Shown here piece after piece: positions 1-5,967 of a stretch of DNA of 6,132 nucleotides. Source of the DNA: Bacilli bacterium (lineage in GTDB: Bacteria; Bacillota_I; Bacilli_A; RFN20; CAG-288); NCBI GenBank assembly GCA_028707375.1, contig JAQWCB010000057.1, forward strand, positions 1-6,132, given 5' to 3'. Numbering within the stretch: the first letter of the stretch is position 1; each line of letters begins with the position of its first letter. The position numbers and the translations under genes were made by a program. Under the pieces are notes generated by a model. The model did not search any database and was not told where the DNA came from. It saw only the letters and a list, made by a program, of their open reading frames with translations.

Positions 1-1064
1 CTTCAAATTATACTTCAAGTAGCAAATCGCTGTATCTAGATATATCTGCGACCTCGACTAACAATGAAGAGAAATATGCTTTTTTCAAGAATACGATTGT
101 CATCACTTCGCGCGCTAGTAGCGCTAGCGATGTTTCAACTTCGAGCGTCCTCATCTGTATCGTTAGCACTTTAGCCGGTCTTTTCTTATATATCGTATAT
201 GCAATATTCCGCGAATTGACTAATGTCTACTGCATCAGTAAAAAAGAGATTGAGGCTATGACCCACAAAAAGGTATTAGCTGTAATTCCTGATTATTCCG
301 AAGATAATTCTAATAAGATTGTGGCGATGCTTCGTAAGTTCCGCCATCGTTCCAATGAAAAAGTTGGTTTGATAAACGATTTTAATAGTCCGGCTGGCGA
401 AGGCATTCAACAACTTCAAGCAAATATTTCCTTTTATAATTTACACAACGATATTAAGGTGATCGGGGTCACTTCTTCCAATCGCTCGGAAGGAAAATCC
501 ACCACGATTTGTAACCTTGCCAACCTATACGCTGAGAAGGGCGTCAAAGTTTGTGTCGTAAATATTGATATAAGAAGACCTTCCATTCACCGGTTATTAA
601 ATATTGAAAATAAGGTCGGAATTGTCGAATATGTCCGAGGTGAAGCCGATTTAGATCACATTATTCAACACGTCGGCAAGTTGGATGTAATAAGTAGCGG
701 AACGATCAATCCTTTCCCCACGAAGATTATTGAATCGTGCGAAATGAAAGAATTAATCGGGAAGCTTCGCAACATTTACGATTATATCTTTATTGATACT
801 CCTCCCGTCTTAACCGTTAGCGATACGCTTTTCTCTGTTAGTTTCACTGATGGTTTCCTCATCACCTGCTCACAGAATGAAACGCGCAAAGGTTCTTTAA
901 AGAGTACTATCGATACGTTGGAAAATATGGAAGGCAATATTATTGGTATCGTCATGAACAAGGTCACCGAGTTTTCAAAAGATTATACTGATCATTACAA
1001 GTACTACAAATATAATAAGAGCACATATAGTTACACCAACGAAGGAAAAGTTAAGCAGGACTGA
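1..1064 (+). CDS. Wzz-like/BY-kinase fusion protein (capsule or exopolysaccharide chain-length regulator), 5' truncated by window edge
   Basis: The reading frame is open from base 3 to the TGA at 1062-1064, giving 353 residues with no start in the window. The TTG at 216 is an internal Leu: the frame continues upstream through a sensible membrane segment. In order (residues counted from base 3): a Ser/Thr-rich stretch, presumably the end of the extracellular Wzz loop; a transmembrane helix at about 49-69; a cytosolic linker ending in VLAVIP, as in Wzz/BY-kinase fusions; then a MinD/BY-kinase P-loop domain from about 130. P-loop elements seen are EGKSTT (Lys165), the Walker A'-like NIDIRRP (187-193) and Walker B IFIDTPP (Asp265). 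Seven tyrosines lie in the last 27 residues, the usual autophosphorylation cluster. By family, such proteins control polymerisation and export of surface polysaccharide. Oddities: the oligomerisation motif ExxRxxR reads ExxQxxQ, PGEGKS reads RSEGKS, and the first Walker A' Asp is Asn. The family is fairly sure; activity is uncertain. Confidence 0.85.
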   Translation, partial: SNYTSSSKSLYLDISATSTNNEEKYAFFKNTIVITSRASSASDVSTSSVLICIVSTLAGLFLYIVYAIFRELTNVYCISKKEIEAMTHKKVLAVIPDYSEDNSNKIVAMLRKFRHRSNEKVGLINDFNSPAGEGIQQLQANISFYNLHNDIKVIGVTSSNRSEGKSTTICNLANLYAEKGVKVCVVNIDIRRPSIHRLLNIENKVGIVEYVRGEADLDHIIQHVGKLDVISSGTINPFPTKIIESCEMKELIGKLRNIYDYIFIDTPPVLTVSDTLFSVSFTDGFLITCSQNETRKGSLKSTIDTLENMEGNIIGIVMNKVTEFSKDYTDHYKYYKYNKSTYSYTNEGKVKQD

Positions 1065-1088
1065 TGCTTCTCTTTACACAATTAAATC

Positions 1089-1147
1089 AAACGAGTGATA
1101 GAAAGCTATTCGCCTCGAGAAAGAATTGCTATTTCACTCGTTTTTTT
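1089..1147 (+). terminator. Intrinsic terminator after the Wzz/BY-kinase gene
   Basis: AAACGAGTGA (1089-1098) pairs perfectly with TCACTCG plus the first Ts (1134-1143). Inside it a second helix forms between AGCTATTC (1104-1111) and GAATTGCT (1123-1130), with one mismatch in eight. A run of seven T follows at 1141-1147. It lies 25 bases after the stop codon, so it should end the surface-polysaccharide transcript and insulate the downstream operon. The opposite strand has only a broken T-rich run after the stem, so efficient two-way termination is less likely. Confidence 0.9.
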
Positions 1148-1182
1148 GTCTTTCATTTTCTTAATATCATCAACTATACATA

Positions 1183-1218
1183 TTGACAAATCAGCACCTT
1201 TGCGCTATATTAATGCTG
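1183..1218 (+). promoter_or_regulatory. Sigma-A type promoter of the rimP-nusA-infB operon
   Basis: A perfect -35 TTGACA (1183-1188) is followed, after exactly 17 bases, by TATATT (1206-1211), which matches the -10 consensus at five of six positions. The upstream flank is AT-rich. Transcription should begin at about G1218, leaving a leader of about 92 bases before the rimP start. It sits just after the preceding gene's terminator and is the only convincing promoter seen ahead of the operon. Confidence 0.85.
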
Positions 1219-1221
1219 TGC

Positions 1222-1263
1222 GTGGCGTAAGCTACATCATCTTAATATCAAGCGATAATTAAG
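1222..1263 (+). promoter_or_regulatory. Structured 5' leader: two small hairpins upstream of the attenuator
   Basis: Two short hairpins can be drawn by eye. The first is GTGGC (1222-1226), loop GTAA (a GNRA tetraloop) and GCTAC (1231-1235), with one G-T wobble. The second is CTTAATATC (1241-1249), loop AAGC, then GAT-A-ATTAAG (1254-1263), nine pairs with one bulged A. The second shares AAG (1261-1263) with the foot of the following terminator hairpin. No known riboswitch or T-box pattern is recognised. Folding stability has not been computed. Confidence 0.4.
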
Positions 1264-1291
1264 AGTGAGCCAGGGCTCACTTTTCTTTTTT
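1261..1291 (+). terminator. Terminator-like hairpin in the rimP leader (candidate attenuator)
   Basis: AGTGAGC (1264-1270) and GCTCACT (1275-1281) form a seven-pair stem with loop CAGG; AAG (1261-1263) can extend it against TTT (1282-1284). The T-rich tract TTTTCTTTTTT (1281-1291) follows and is interrupted once by C. It lies between the operon promoter and the rimP ribosome site, so termination here would release an RNA of about 74 bases and silence the whole operon. Because nusA, a termination factor, is the second gene, feedback attenuation is a plausible inference. No competing antiterminator helix was found by eye. Confidence 0.7.
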
Positions 1292-1295
1292 GCTT

Positions 1296-1312
1296 AGGAG
1301 GTTCATTTTTTG
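1296..1312 (+). promoter_or_regulatory. Strong ribosome binding site fixing the TTG start of rimP
   Basis: AGGAGG (1296-1301) lies eight bases before TTG at 1310-1312, an ideal spacing. The only nearby in-frame alternative, TTG at 1319, would be 17 bases away, and no upstream ATG or GTG is suitable. It lies four bases beyond the leader terminator's T-tract. Confidence 0.85.
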
Positions 1313-1756
1313 GAAATATTGGAAAAAATAAAGGAAATAAGCGCACCTATTGCTCAGAGTTTAGACTTGCAAATCTATAAAATATATTTTGCAAATGAAA
1401 GTCAGGGCAAAACGCTTCACATCGAACTCACCAAAGAAGGTGGAGTCGATTTACAAAGCATTACCGAATTCACTCAAATCATTAATCCTAAATTGGATGA
1501 ATTATCCGAATTAGATTATAAGTACGTACTCGATGTCTCTTCGCCCGGAGCGGAAAGATTTGTCGAAGTGAGCGAATTGCCAAATCTCATCGATCAGTTT
1601 GTTGAAATAACGGATAATAAACAAGCCATCTTGGGAACTTTGGTAAATGTAAGTGATGATGCTATCACTATCAAACATTTTGTTAAAGGGAAACCTACAA
1701 AAACTAAAATGTTGAGATCCGAGATAAAATCCGTTCAATTAAGAATAAAGTTTTAA
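1310..1756 (+). CDS. rimP: Ribosome maturation factor RimP
   Basis: This 148-residue protein has the normal length for RimP (YlxS/YhbC), which binds the 30S subunit and helps its late assembly. The N-terminal alpha/beta domain (about 1-80) ends in YVLDVSSPGAERF, matching the RimP hallmark Y.LEVSSPG..RP; here Ala-Glu precedes the Arg and Phe replaces the usual Pro after it. The C-terminal SH3-like beta-barrel (about 85-148) carries the expected pattern GTL, then DAITI, then a Lys-rich strand ending in SEIKSVQLRI. Translation starts at TTG, supported by an excellent AGGAGG. It is the first gene of the operon and lies 27 bases before nusA, the usual partner. In B. subtilis polC is normally next upstream; here the upstream neighbour is a polysaccharide gene. 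Identification is secure. Confidence 0.95.
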   Translation: MEILEKIKEISAPIAQSLDLQIYKIYFANESQGKTLHIELTKEGGVDLQSITEFTQIINPKLDELSELDYKYVLDVSSPGAERFVEVSELPNLIDQFVEITDNKQAILGTLVNVSDDAITIKHFVKGKPTKTKMLRSEIKSVQLRIKF

Positions 1757-1783
1757 TATAGCAAATGGAGGAAAAATATTAAA

Positions 1784-3526
1784 ATGGGCAGAAGAAGAAA
1801 AGACGACGAAAGAGCTTTTGATGGAAAATTTGATGTCAAGAGTTTTGATAAAGCGCTCGAAGCGATTCAGGAAAAGAATCAGATTCCAGCGGAAGAAACA
1901 CGCGAGTTATTGCGCCTTTCAATCGATAAGGCCGCACGCGATACTCTTGAACCGATTCAAGATAACGCCGCAGCTTTGCACACCGAGACAGTTATTGATG
2001 AAAAATCAGGTGAGATAAGTTTCTATGAATGTAAGGATGTTGTCGACGAAGTTGAAGATGATTTTTATCAAATCGAACTGGCTGATGCACAGAAGATTGA
2101 TCCTAACTACAAAGTTGGTGATGTCGTTAAATACAAGAAGGATTTAGCCGCGCTCGATTATCAATTTTTCGCTCGTACCATCCAAAATTTCATGCAGAAA
2201 GTTAAAGAAGCAACGAAAAAGGCCTTAATCGACCACTACTCTGATCGCGTCGGTGAAATTGTTACCGGAACAGTCGATAAGACTGAATCGGGCTTTGTCA
2301 CGCTCATGATCAATAAAGTTCAAGCTACTTTGACTCCCAAGAATTCCATTCCCGGTGAACAATTTTTGCCAGGTGATCAAGTTAAGGTATTACTTCAAAG
2401 CATTGGCGTCAACGAAACTTCAAGCAACAAGAATGCTCAATTGCTGATCAGTCGTACTGACAATAAATTCCTGGCAAAATTATTCGAAAGTGAAATTCCT
2501 GATATCGCTGATCATACAGTTGTAATTAAAGATATCGCACGCGAGCCAGGAAATAGATCGAAAGTAGCAGTAGATTCCAACGATCCAGAAGTTGATCCTA
2601 CCGGCGCTTGCATCGGATCGGATGGTTCGCGAATCAAGGATATCGTATCTCAGTTATCAAATGAAAAGATCGACGTCATTCGCTACCAAGAGAATCCTTA
2701 TCTATATATTGCCGAGGCTTTAAAACCTGCAACCGTCGATGGTGTTGTTTTCTTAGATGGTGAAGTCGCTGCACACAAAGCCCCCAAGGCTATTGCCATT
2801 GTTAAAAATGAGGAATCAAAGATTGCTATTGGACGTCGGGGCGTCAACGTTCGTTTGGCTTCGCGCCTAACTGGTTACTCTATCGATATTAAGGAACAAG
2901 ACGATGCGATGAAAAATCATATTTCGTATACGCGCATTGATGATATCAAGCGTAAGGAAGCTTTGTCTCGTTTGGATAGCGATGAAATCTTGGACGAAGA
3001 TGATTTAGATATTGATAGCAATTCCGCTGCTCTTGAGAGCGCCGTGGTCGAAGCTGATAAGGTCAGTGATATCGAAGCAGAAAATGATATTCCTTCCTAC
3101 GACAGCGATGATGAAGAGACAGAATTCACTCCTTCAGCCGCCGAGACAACTGAAACAAAAGAAGCAACAACTGATAAAGAGGATGATGCCAATGTCCAAA
3201 AACCTGTCGAAGCCAAAGAGAATGACCAAGATGAAGAACACGTCGAAATAACTTCTAAGGCCAAGATTTCCATTTCGGCTCTTGAAGCGCAGATTGAGCG
3301 CGATAAGAAGAAAGCTTCAACCGCTAACGATCACCATTCTTCTCATAAGAACAAGACCGATGACAAGAAAAAAGTTGTCAAGATCGATGTCGATAATGCG
3401 ATGCCGATATACACGGAAGAAGAACTTCGCGATATTGAAGAAGAAGAAAACTCTGATTCTTCTAACTACGATGATTACGATGAATTCGAGGAATATGATT
3501 CCGACGATTACTACGAGGATAAATAA
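1784..3526 (+). CDS. nusA: Transcription termination/antitermination factor NusA with long acidic C-terminal tail
   Basis: NusA binds RNA polymerase and nascent RNA, modulating pausing, intrinsic termination and coupling to translation. Domains in order: N-terminal polymerase-binding domain (about 1-130); S1 domain (about 150-210, beginning GEIVTGTVDK); KH1 (about 230-315, core GACIGSDGSRIKDI); KH2 (about 320-375, core IAIGRRGVNVRLASRLTG). At 580 residues it is far longer than typical Bacillota NusA (about 350-400). The excess is a tail at about 387-580, roughly one third Asp/Glu, with a basic stretch at about 507-533, a short hydrophobic/acidic motif MPIYTEEELRDIE (from residue 540), and a Tyr/Asp/Glu-rich end. 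It shows no E. coli-type AR repeats. The KH1 GxxG loop reads GSDG (278-281), where other NusA proteins have a basic residue; the KH2 loop GRRG (350-353) is normal. GGAGG precedes the ATG by 12 bases, slightly long. Identification is secure; the tail's function is unknown. Confidence 0.97.
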   Translation: MGRRRKDDERAFDGKFDVKSFDKALEAIQEKNQIPAEETRELLRLSIDKAARDTLEPIQDNAAALHTETVIDEKSGEISFYECKDVVDEVEDDFYQIELADAQKIDPNYKVGDVVKYKKDLAALDYQFFARTIQNFMQKVKEATKKALIDHYSDRVGEIVTGTVDKTESGFVTLMINKVQATLTPKNSIPGEQFLPGDQVKVLLQSIGVNETSSNKNAQLLISRTDNKFLAKLFESEIPDIADHTVVIKDIAREPGNRSKVAVDSNDPEVDPTGACIGSDGSRIKDIVSQLSNEKIDVIRYQENPYLYIAEALKPATVDGVVFLDGEVAAHKAPKAIAIVKNEESKIAIGRRGVNVRLASRLTGYSIDIKEQDDAMKNHISYTRIDDIKRKEALSRLDSDEILDEDDLDIDSNSAALESAVVEADKVSDIEAENDIPSYDSDDEETEFTPSAAETTETKEATTDKEDDANVQKPVEAKENDQDEEHVEITSKAKISISALEAQIERDKKKASTANDHHSSHKNKTDDKKKVVKIDVDNAMPIYTEEELRDIEEEENSDSSNYDDYDEFEEYDSDDYYEDK

Positions 3527-3543
3527 TAGGAGGCCACTAGTTT

Positions 3544-3801
3544 ATGAAAAAGCCCGTTCTTCGCTTTGACTGTGTCAATAGAATCAAGGTTGATAAATCT
3601 TCTCTCTTGCGCATTGTTAAATCTCCGCAGGGGGAAATACTTGTCGATCCCACCGGAAAGATGAATGGGCGTGGCGCCTATCTCACTCCCGATCGAAAGA
3701 CTTTCATCTTAGCCAAGAAAAATAAGTCACTAGAAAAGACGCTGAAATCATCAATATCCGATGAAGTATATCGCAAGATAGAGAAATATCTACATGAATA
3801 A
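3544..3801 (+). CDS. ylxR: YlxR/RnpM family RNA-binding protein (DUF448)
   Basis: This 85-residue basic protein matches the YlxR family along its whole length: LLRIVKSPQGEILVDPTGK followed by the diagnostic GRGAYLT, then a Lys-rich helix. In B. subtilis the homologue (RnpM) is reported to bind the RNase P RNA and modulate RNase P, so a role in RNA processing is inferred. The usual N-terminal RKC motif reads RFD here, with a Cys one position later, so the conserved cysteine site is altered. AGGAGG (3528-3533) lies 10 bases before the ATG, immediately after the nusA stop. Its last eight bases overlap the start of ylxQ. The position between nusA and ylxQ is the standard one. Confidence 0.92.
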   Translation: MKKPVLRFDCVNRIKVDKSSLLRIVKSPQGEILVDPTGKMNGRGAYLTPDRKTFILAKKNKSLEKTLKSSISDEVYRKIEKYLHE

Positions 3802-4099
3802 TTCAGAGCGTCTAAAGGGAATGATTGGCATCGCTAAGCGCGGTGGATTTGTCACTTATGGTGAAGACATGTTTCATCGACTAAATCGACGTAAACTTCC
3901 GTTGATCATCGTAGCTAACGACATCTCGCCCCGAGCTAAAAAAGATTTATCAGCGGCGATTGATGACAAGCAACTCATCATGAGTTATTTAACCAAAAGA
4001 GAATTGGGCGAACTGATTGCGGCTCGCCCCGTAAATGCCATCGGAATTAATTCAGCCGGCATTGCCCGTAAAATTATTGAATTACAAAAGGAGGAATAA
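3794..4099 (+). CDS. ylxQ: YlxQ, L7Ae-family K-turn RNA-binding protein
   Basis: This 101-residue protein has the L7Ae/L30e fold signature: an N-terminal helix with GMIGIAKRGGFVTYGED, then a strand-helix unit LIIVANDISPRAKKDL (family pattern .vi.A.D.S...kK.l), a middle strand, and the C-terminal VNAIGINSAGIARKI. B. subtilis YlxQ binds kink-turn RNA; the cellular target is unclear. Its ATG lies inside the end of ylxR (overlap ATGAATAA) and no good Shine-Dalgarno precedes it, so translation is probably coupled to ylxR. Its last codons contain the ribosome site for infB. Confidence 0.92.
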   Translation: MNNSERLKGMIGIAKRGGFVTYGEDMFHRLNRRKLPLIIVANDISPRAKKDLSAAIDDKQLIMSYLTKRELGELIAARPVNAIGINSAGIARKIIELQKEE

Positions 4100-4101
4100 A
4101 T

Positions 4102-5967
4102 ATGGGAAAGAAAAAAAACAAAAGTAAGTACAGCAACAAAAGGCCGTCAAGCGGTAAATCTGTCAATCGTTTCTCAGCTTCTTCCGTTCAGAAAGAAAAA
4201 GAAAAAAATCGCGTGGAAGGAGGAACCTACGTTTTCCACGGCAATGTTAAAATTGAAGATTTAGCCAAAGACCTTCATCTATCTGCGAACGATATCTTGA
4301 AGGAGCTATTCCTGGCTGGGAAGATTGTAAATATCAATACGATTCTTGATGATGAAACTATCGCTGAGATATGTATCAATCACAATTACGATTTCAAACG
4401 TGAAGAGATTGTTGCCTCGACAGATTTTGAAAAACAAGTGATTGAAGATGATCCGAAAGATTTGGTCGAGCGCGCACCGATTGTTACCATTATGGGACAT
4501 GTTGACCACGGTAAGACAACTTTGATCGATTCGATTCGAAATTCTCATATCGTTTCGCGCGAAGCGGGAGCTATTACTCAGGAAATTGGTGCTTATCAAA
4601 AAGTTATCAACGGCAAAAAGATTACTTTCCTTGATACTCCTGGACACGAGGCCTTTTCCGCAATGCGCCAGCGCGGAGCCCAGATGACTGATATTGTAGT
4701 CTTGATTGTTGCAGCGGATGACGGCGTCATGCCTCAGACGGTCGAAGCAATCGATCACGCTAAGGCGGCGGGAGTGCCTATTATTGTTGCCATTAACAAA
4801 ATGGATAAACCCGGGGCTAATCCCGAAAAGGTTAAGACCGAATTAATGCGCTACGAACTCACTCCTGAGGAGTGGGGTGGCGATACGATTATGGTACCTA
4901 TCTCTGCCAAATTCAAAAAGGGAATCAATGAACTCTTAGAGAACATTCTCGTGGTAGCTGAACTCAAGGAGTTAAAAGGAAATCCCAATCGTTTGGCTCA
5001 AGGCTCAGTTATTGAGGCGACTATCGACAAGCAAGTTGGTCCTAAGGCTTCACTTTTGATTCAAACTGGCACCTTGCATCTCGGCGATTATCTCGTCGTT
5101 GGCAACTCTTACTGTAAAGTTCGTCGAATAACGAACGAATACAATAAGCAATTAAAATCAGCTGGCCCCTCGACTCCAGTTTCCATTATTGGTCTCGCTT
5201 CGGTCCCCGCGGCTGGTGATCAATTCAAGGCCTTTGAAACAGAAAAAGAGGCCAAGATGATGGCAAAAGCTCGCCAGTTGAAAGATGTTGAAAAAACGTG
5301 CATCAACGAGAACAAGGGAGTAACGATCGAGAATATCTACTCAAAGATTTCTTCTGGTGAAATGGAAGTTATAAATTTAATAATTAAGGCTGACACCGAG
5401 GGCTCGGTCCAAGCTTTAAAGGACTCCATTGCGAAAATTGATGTTGAAAATGTCAAGACTCAGGTCATTCACGCATATTCTGGCGATGTAACTGAAGGAG
5501 ATGTCATTCTTGCTTCCGCCTCTAATGCTATTATCTTAGCCTTTAATGTCAACGCCAATGCTCAAGTTAAAGATAAAGCCAACGAATTGAATGTTGAAAT
5601 TCGAAGCTACAATATTATTTATAAGCTTCTCGAGGAAATGGAACAGGCGATGAGAGGTAAACTTAAACCAGTATATGAAGATGTTGTCTATGGACACGCC
5701 GAAGTGATTGCGCTATTTAAATCGAGTAAGGTTGGAGTCATCGCCGGTTCACGCGTTACTGATGGAGTTATTAAATGCGGATCAAAGGTTAAGGTTTCCC
5801 GTGGCGATGAAATTATCTACGAAGGACAAATCGCATCAATCAAGCGCGAAAAGGATGAGGCGCGAATTGTGAAAGAGGGATTTGAATGCGGAGTTGTTCT
5901 TGATGGTTTCAGCAAATTTAAACTCGGTGATACTTTAGAATCTTGGGGACAAGAGGAGAAAAAATAA
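4102..5967 (+). CDS. infB: Translation initiation factor IF-2
   Basis: IF2 is the GTPase that brings initiator fMet-tRNA to the 30S subunit and promotes 50S joining. At 621 residues it is a short-form IF2: a Lys/Ser-rich start (1-40), one IF2_N helical module (about 45-100, containing [20 protein letters not shown]), then the G domain. All GTPase motifs are present: G1 GHVDHGKTT (132-140), a G2 region [13 protein letters not shown]3 DTPGHEAF (178-185), G4 NKMD (232-235) and G5 SAK (268-270). The beta-barrel domain II, the domain III region and the C-terminal fMet-tRNA-binding barrel follow to the end. A small variation is EAGA where most bacteria have EAGG. AAGGAGG (4088-4094), inside the end of ylxQ, lies seven bases before the ATG, a strong site. 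The stop overlaps the rbfA start by one base. Confidence 0.98.
   Translation: MGKKKNKSKYSNKRPSSGKSVNRFSASSVQKEKEKNRVEGGTYVFHGNVKIEDLAKDLHLSANDILKELFLAGKIVNINTILDDETIAEICINHNYDFKREEIVASTDFEKQVIEDDPKDLVERAPIVTIMGHVDHGKTTLIDSIRNSHIVSREAGAITQEIGAYQKVINGKKITFLDTPGHEAFSAMRQRGAQMTDIVVLIVAADDGVMPQTVEAIDHAKAAGVPIIVAINKMDKPGANPEKVKTELMRYELTPEEWGGDTIMVPISAKFKKGINELLENILVVAELKELKGNPNRLAQGSVIEATIDKQVGPKASLLIQTGTLHLGDYLVVGNSYCKVRRITNEYNKQLKSAGPSTPVSIIGLASVPAAGDQFKAFETEKEAKMMAKARQLKDVEKTCINENKGVTIENIYSKISSGEMEVINLIIKADTEGSVQALKDSIAKIDVENVKTQVIHAYSGDVTEGDVILASASNAIILAFNVNANAQVKDKANELNVEIRSYNIIYKLLEEMEQAMRGKLKPVYEDVVYGHAEVIALFKSSKVGVIAGSRVTDGVIKCGSKVKVSRGDEIIYEGQIASIKREKDEARIVKEGFECGVVLDGFSKFKLGDTLESWGQEEKK

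Noticed and set aside
216..218. TTG as the start codon of the BY-kinase protein
   Set aside because: The frame is open without a stop back to base 3 and encodes a plausible membrane helix directly upstream; no ribosome site precedes this TTG. It is an internal Leu.
782..967. Minus-strand open frame of 61 codons
   Set aside because: It lies wholly inside the conserved kinase-domain coding region, with no family resemblance and no sign of its own expression signals.
1212..1295. tRNA gene or riboswitch in the rimP leader (E. coli has metY ahead of rimP)
   Set aside because: No cloverleaf, no T-loop GTTCGA-like sequence, no T-box motif and no recognisable aptamer; only small hairpins and a terminator.
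1511..1738. Minus-strand open frame inside rimP
   Set aside because: Antisense shadow of a conserved gene; no recognisable protein features.
1818..2018. Second + strand frame within the start of nusA
   Set aside because: Out-of-frame reading of clearly coding NusA sequence; Arg-rich and low complexity.
3012..3569. Two + strand open frames overlapping the nusA tail
   Set aside because: They are out-of-frame readings of the GAT/GAA-rich acidic tail, giving Lys/Arg/Met/Thr-rich low-complexity protein. No evidence for programmed frameshifting: no slippery heptamer with a following structure was seen.
4306..4758. Minus-strand open frame of 150 codons
   Set aside because: Antisense of the highly conserved IF2 N-module and G domain; no known family and no separate promoter or ribosome site noticed.
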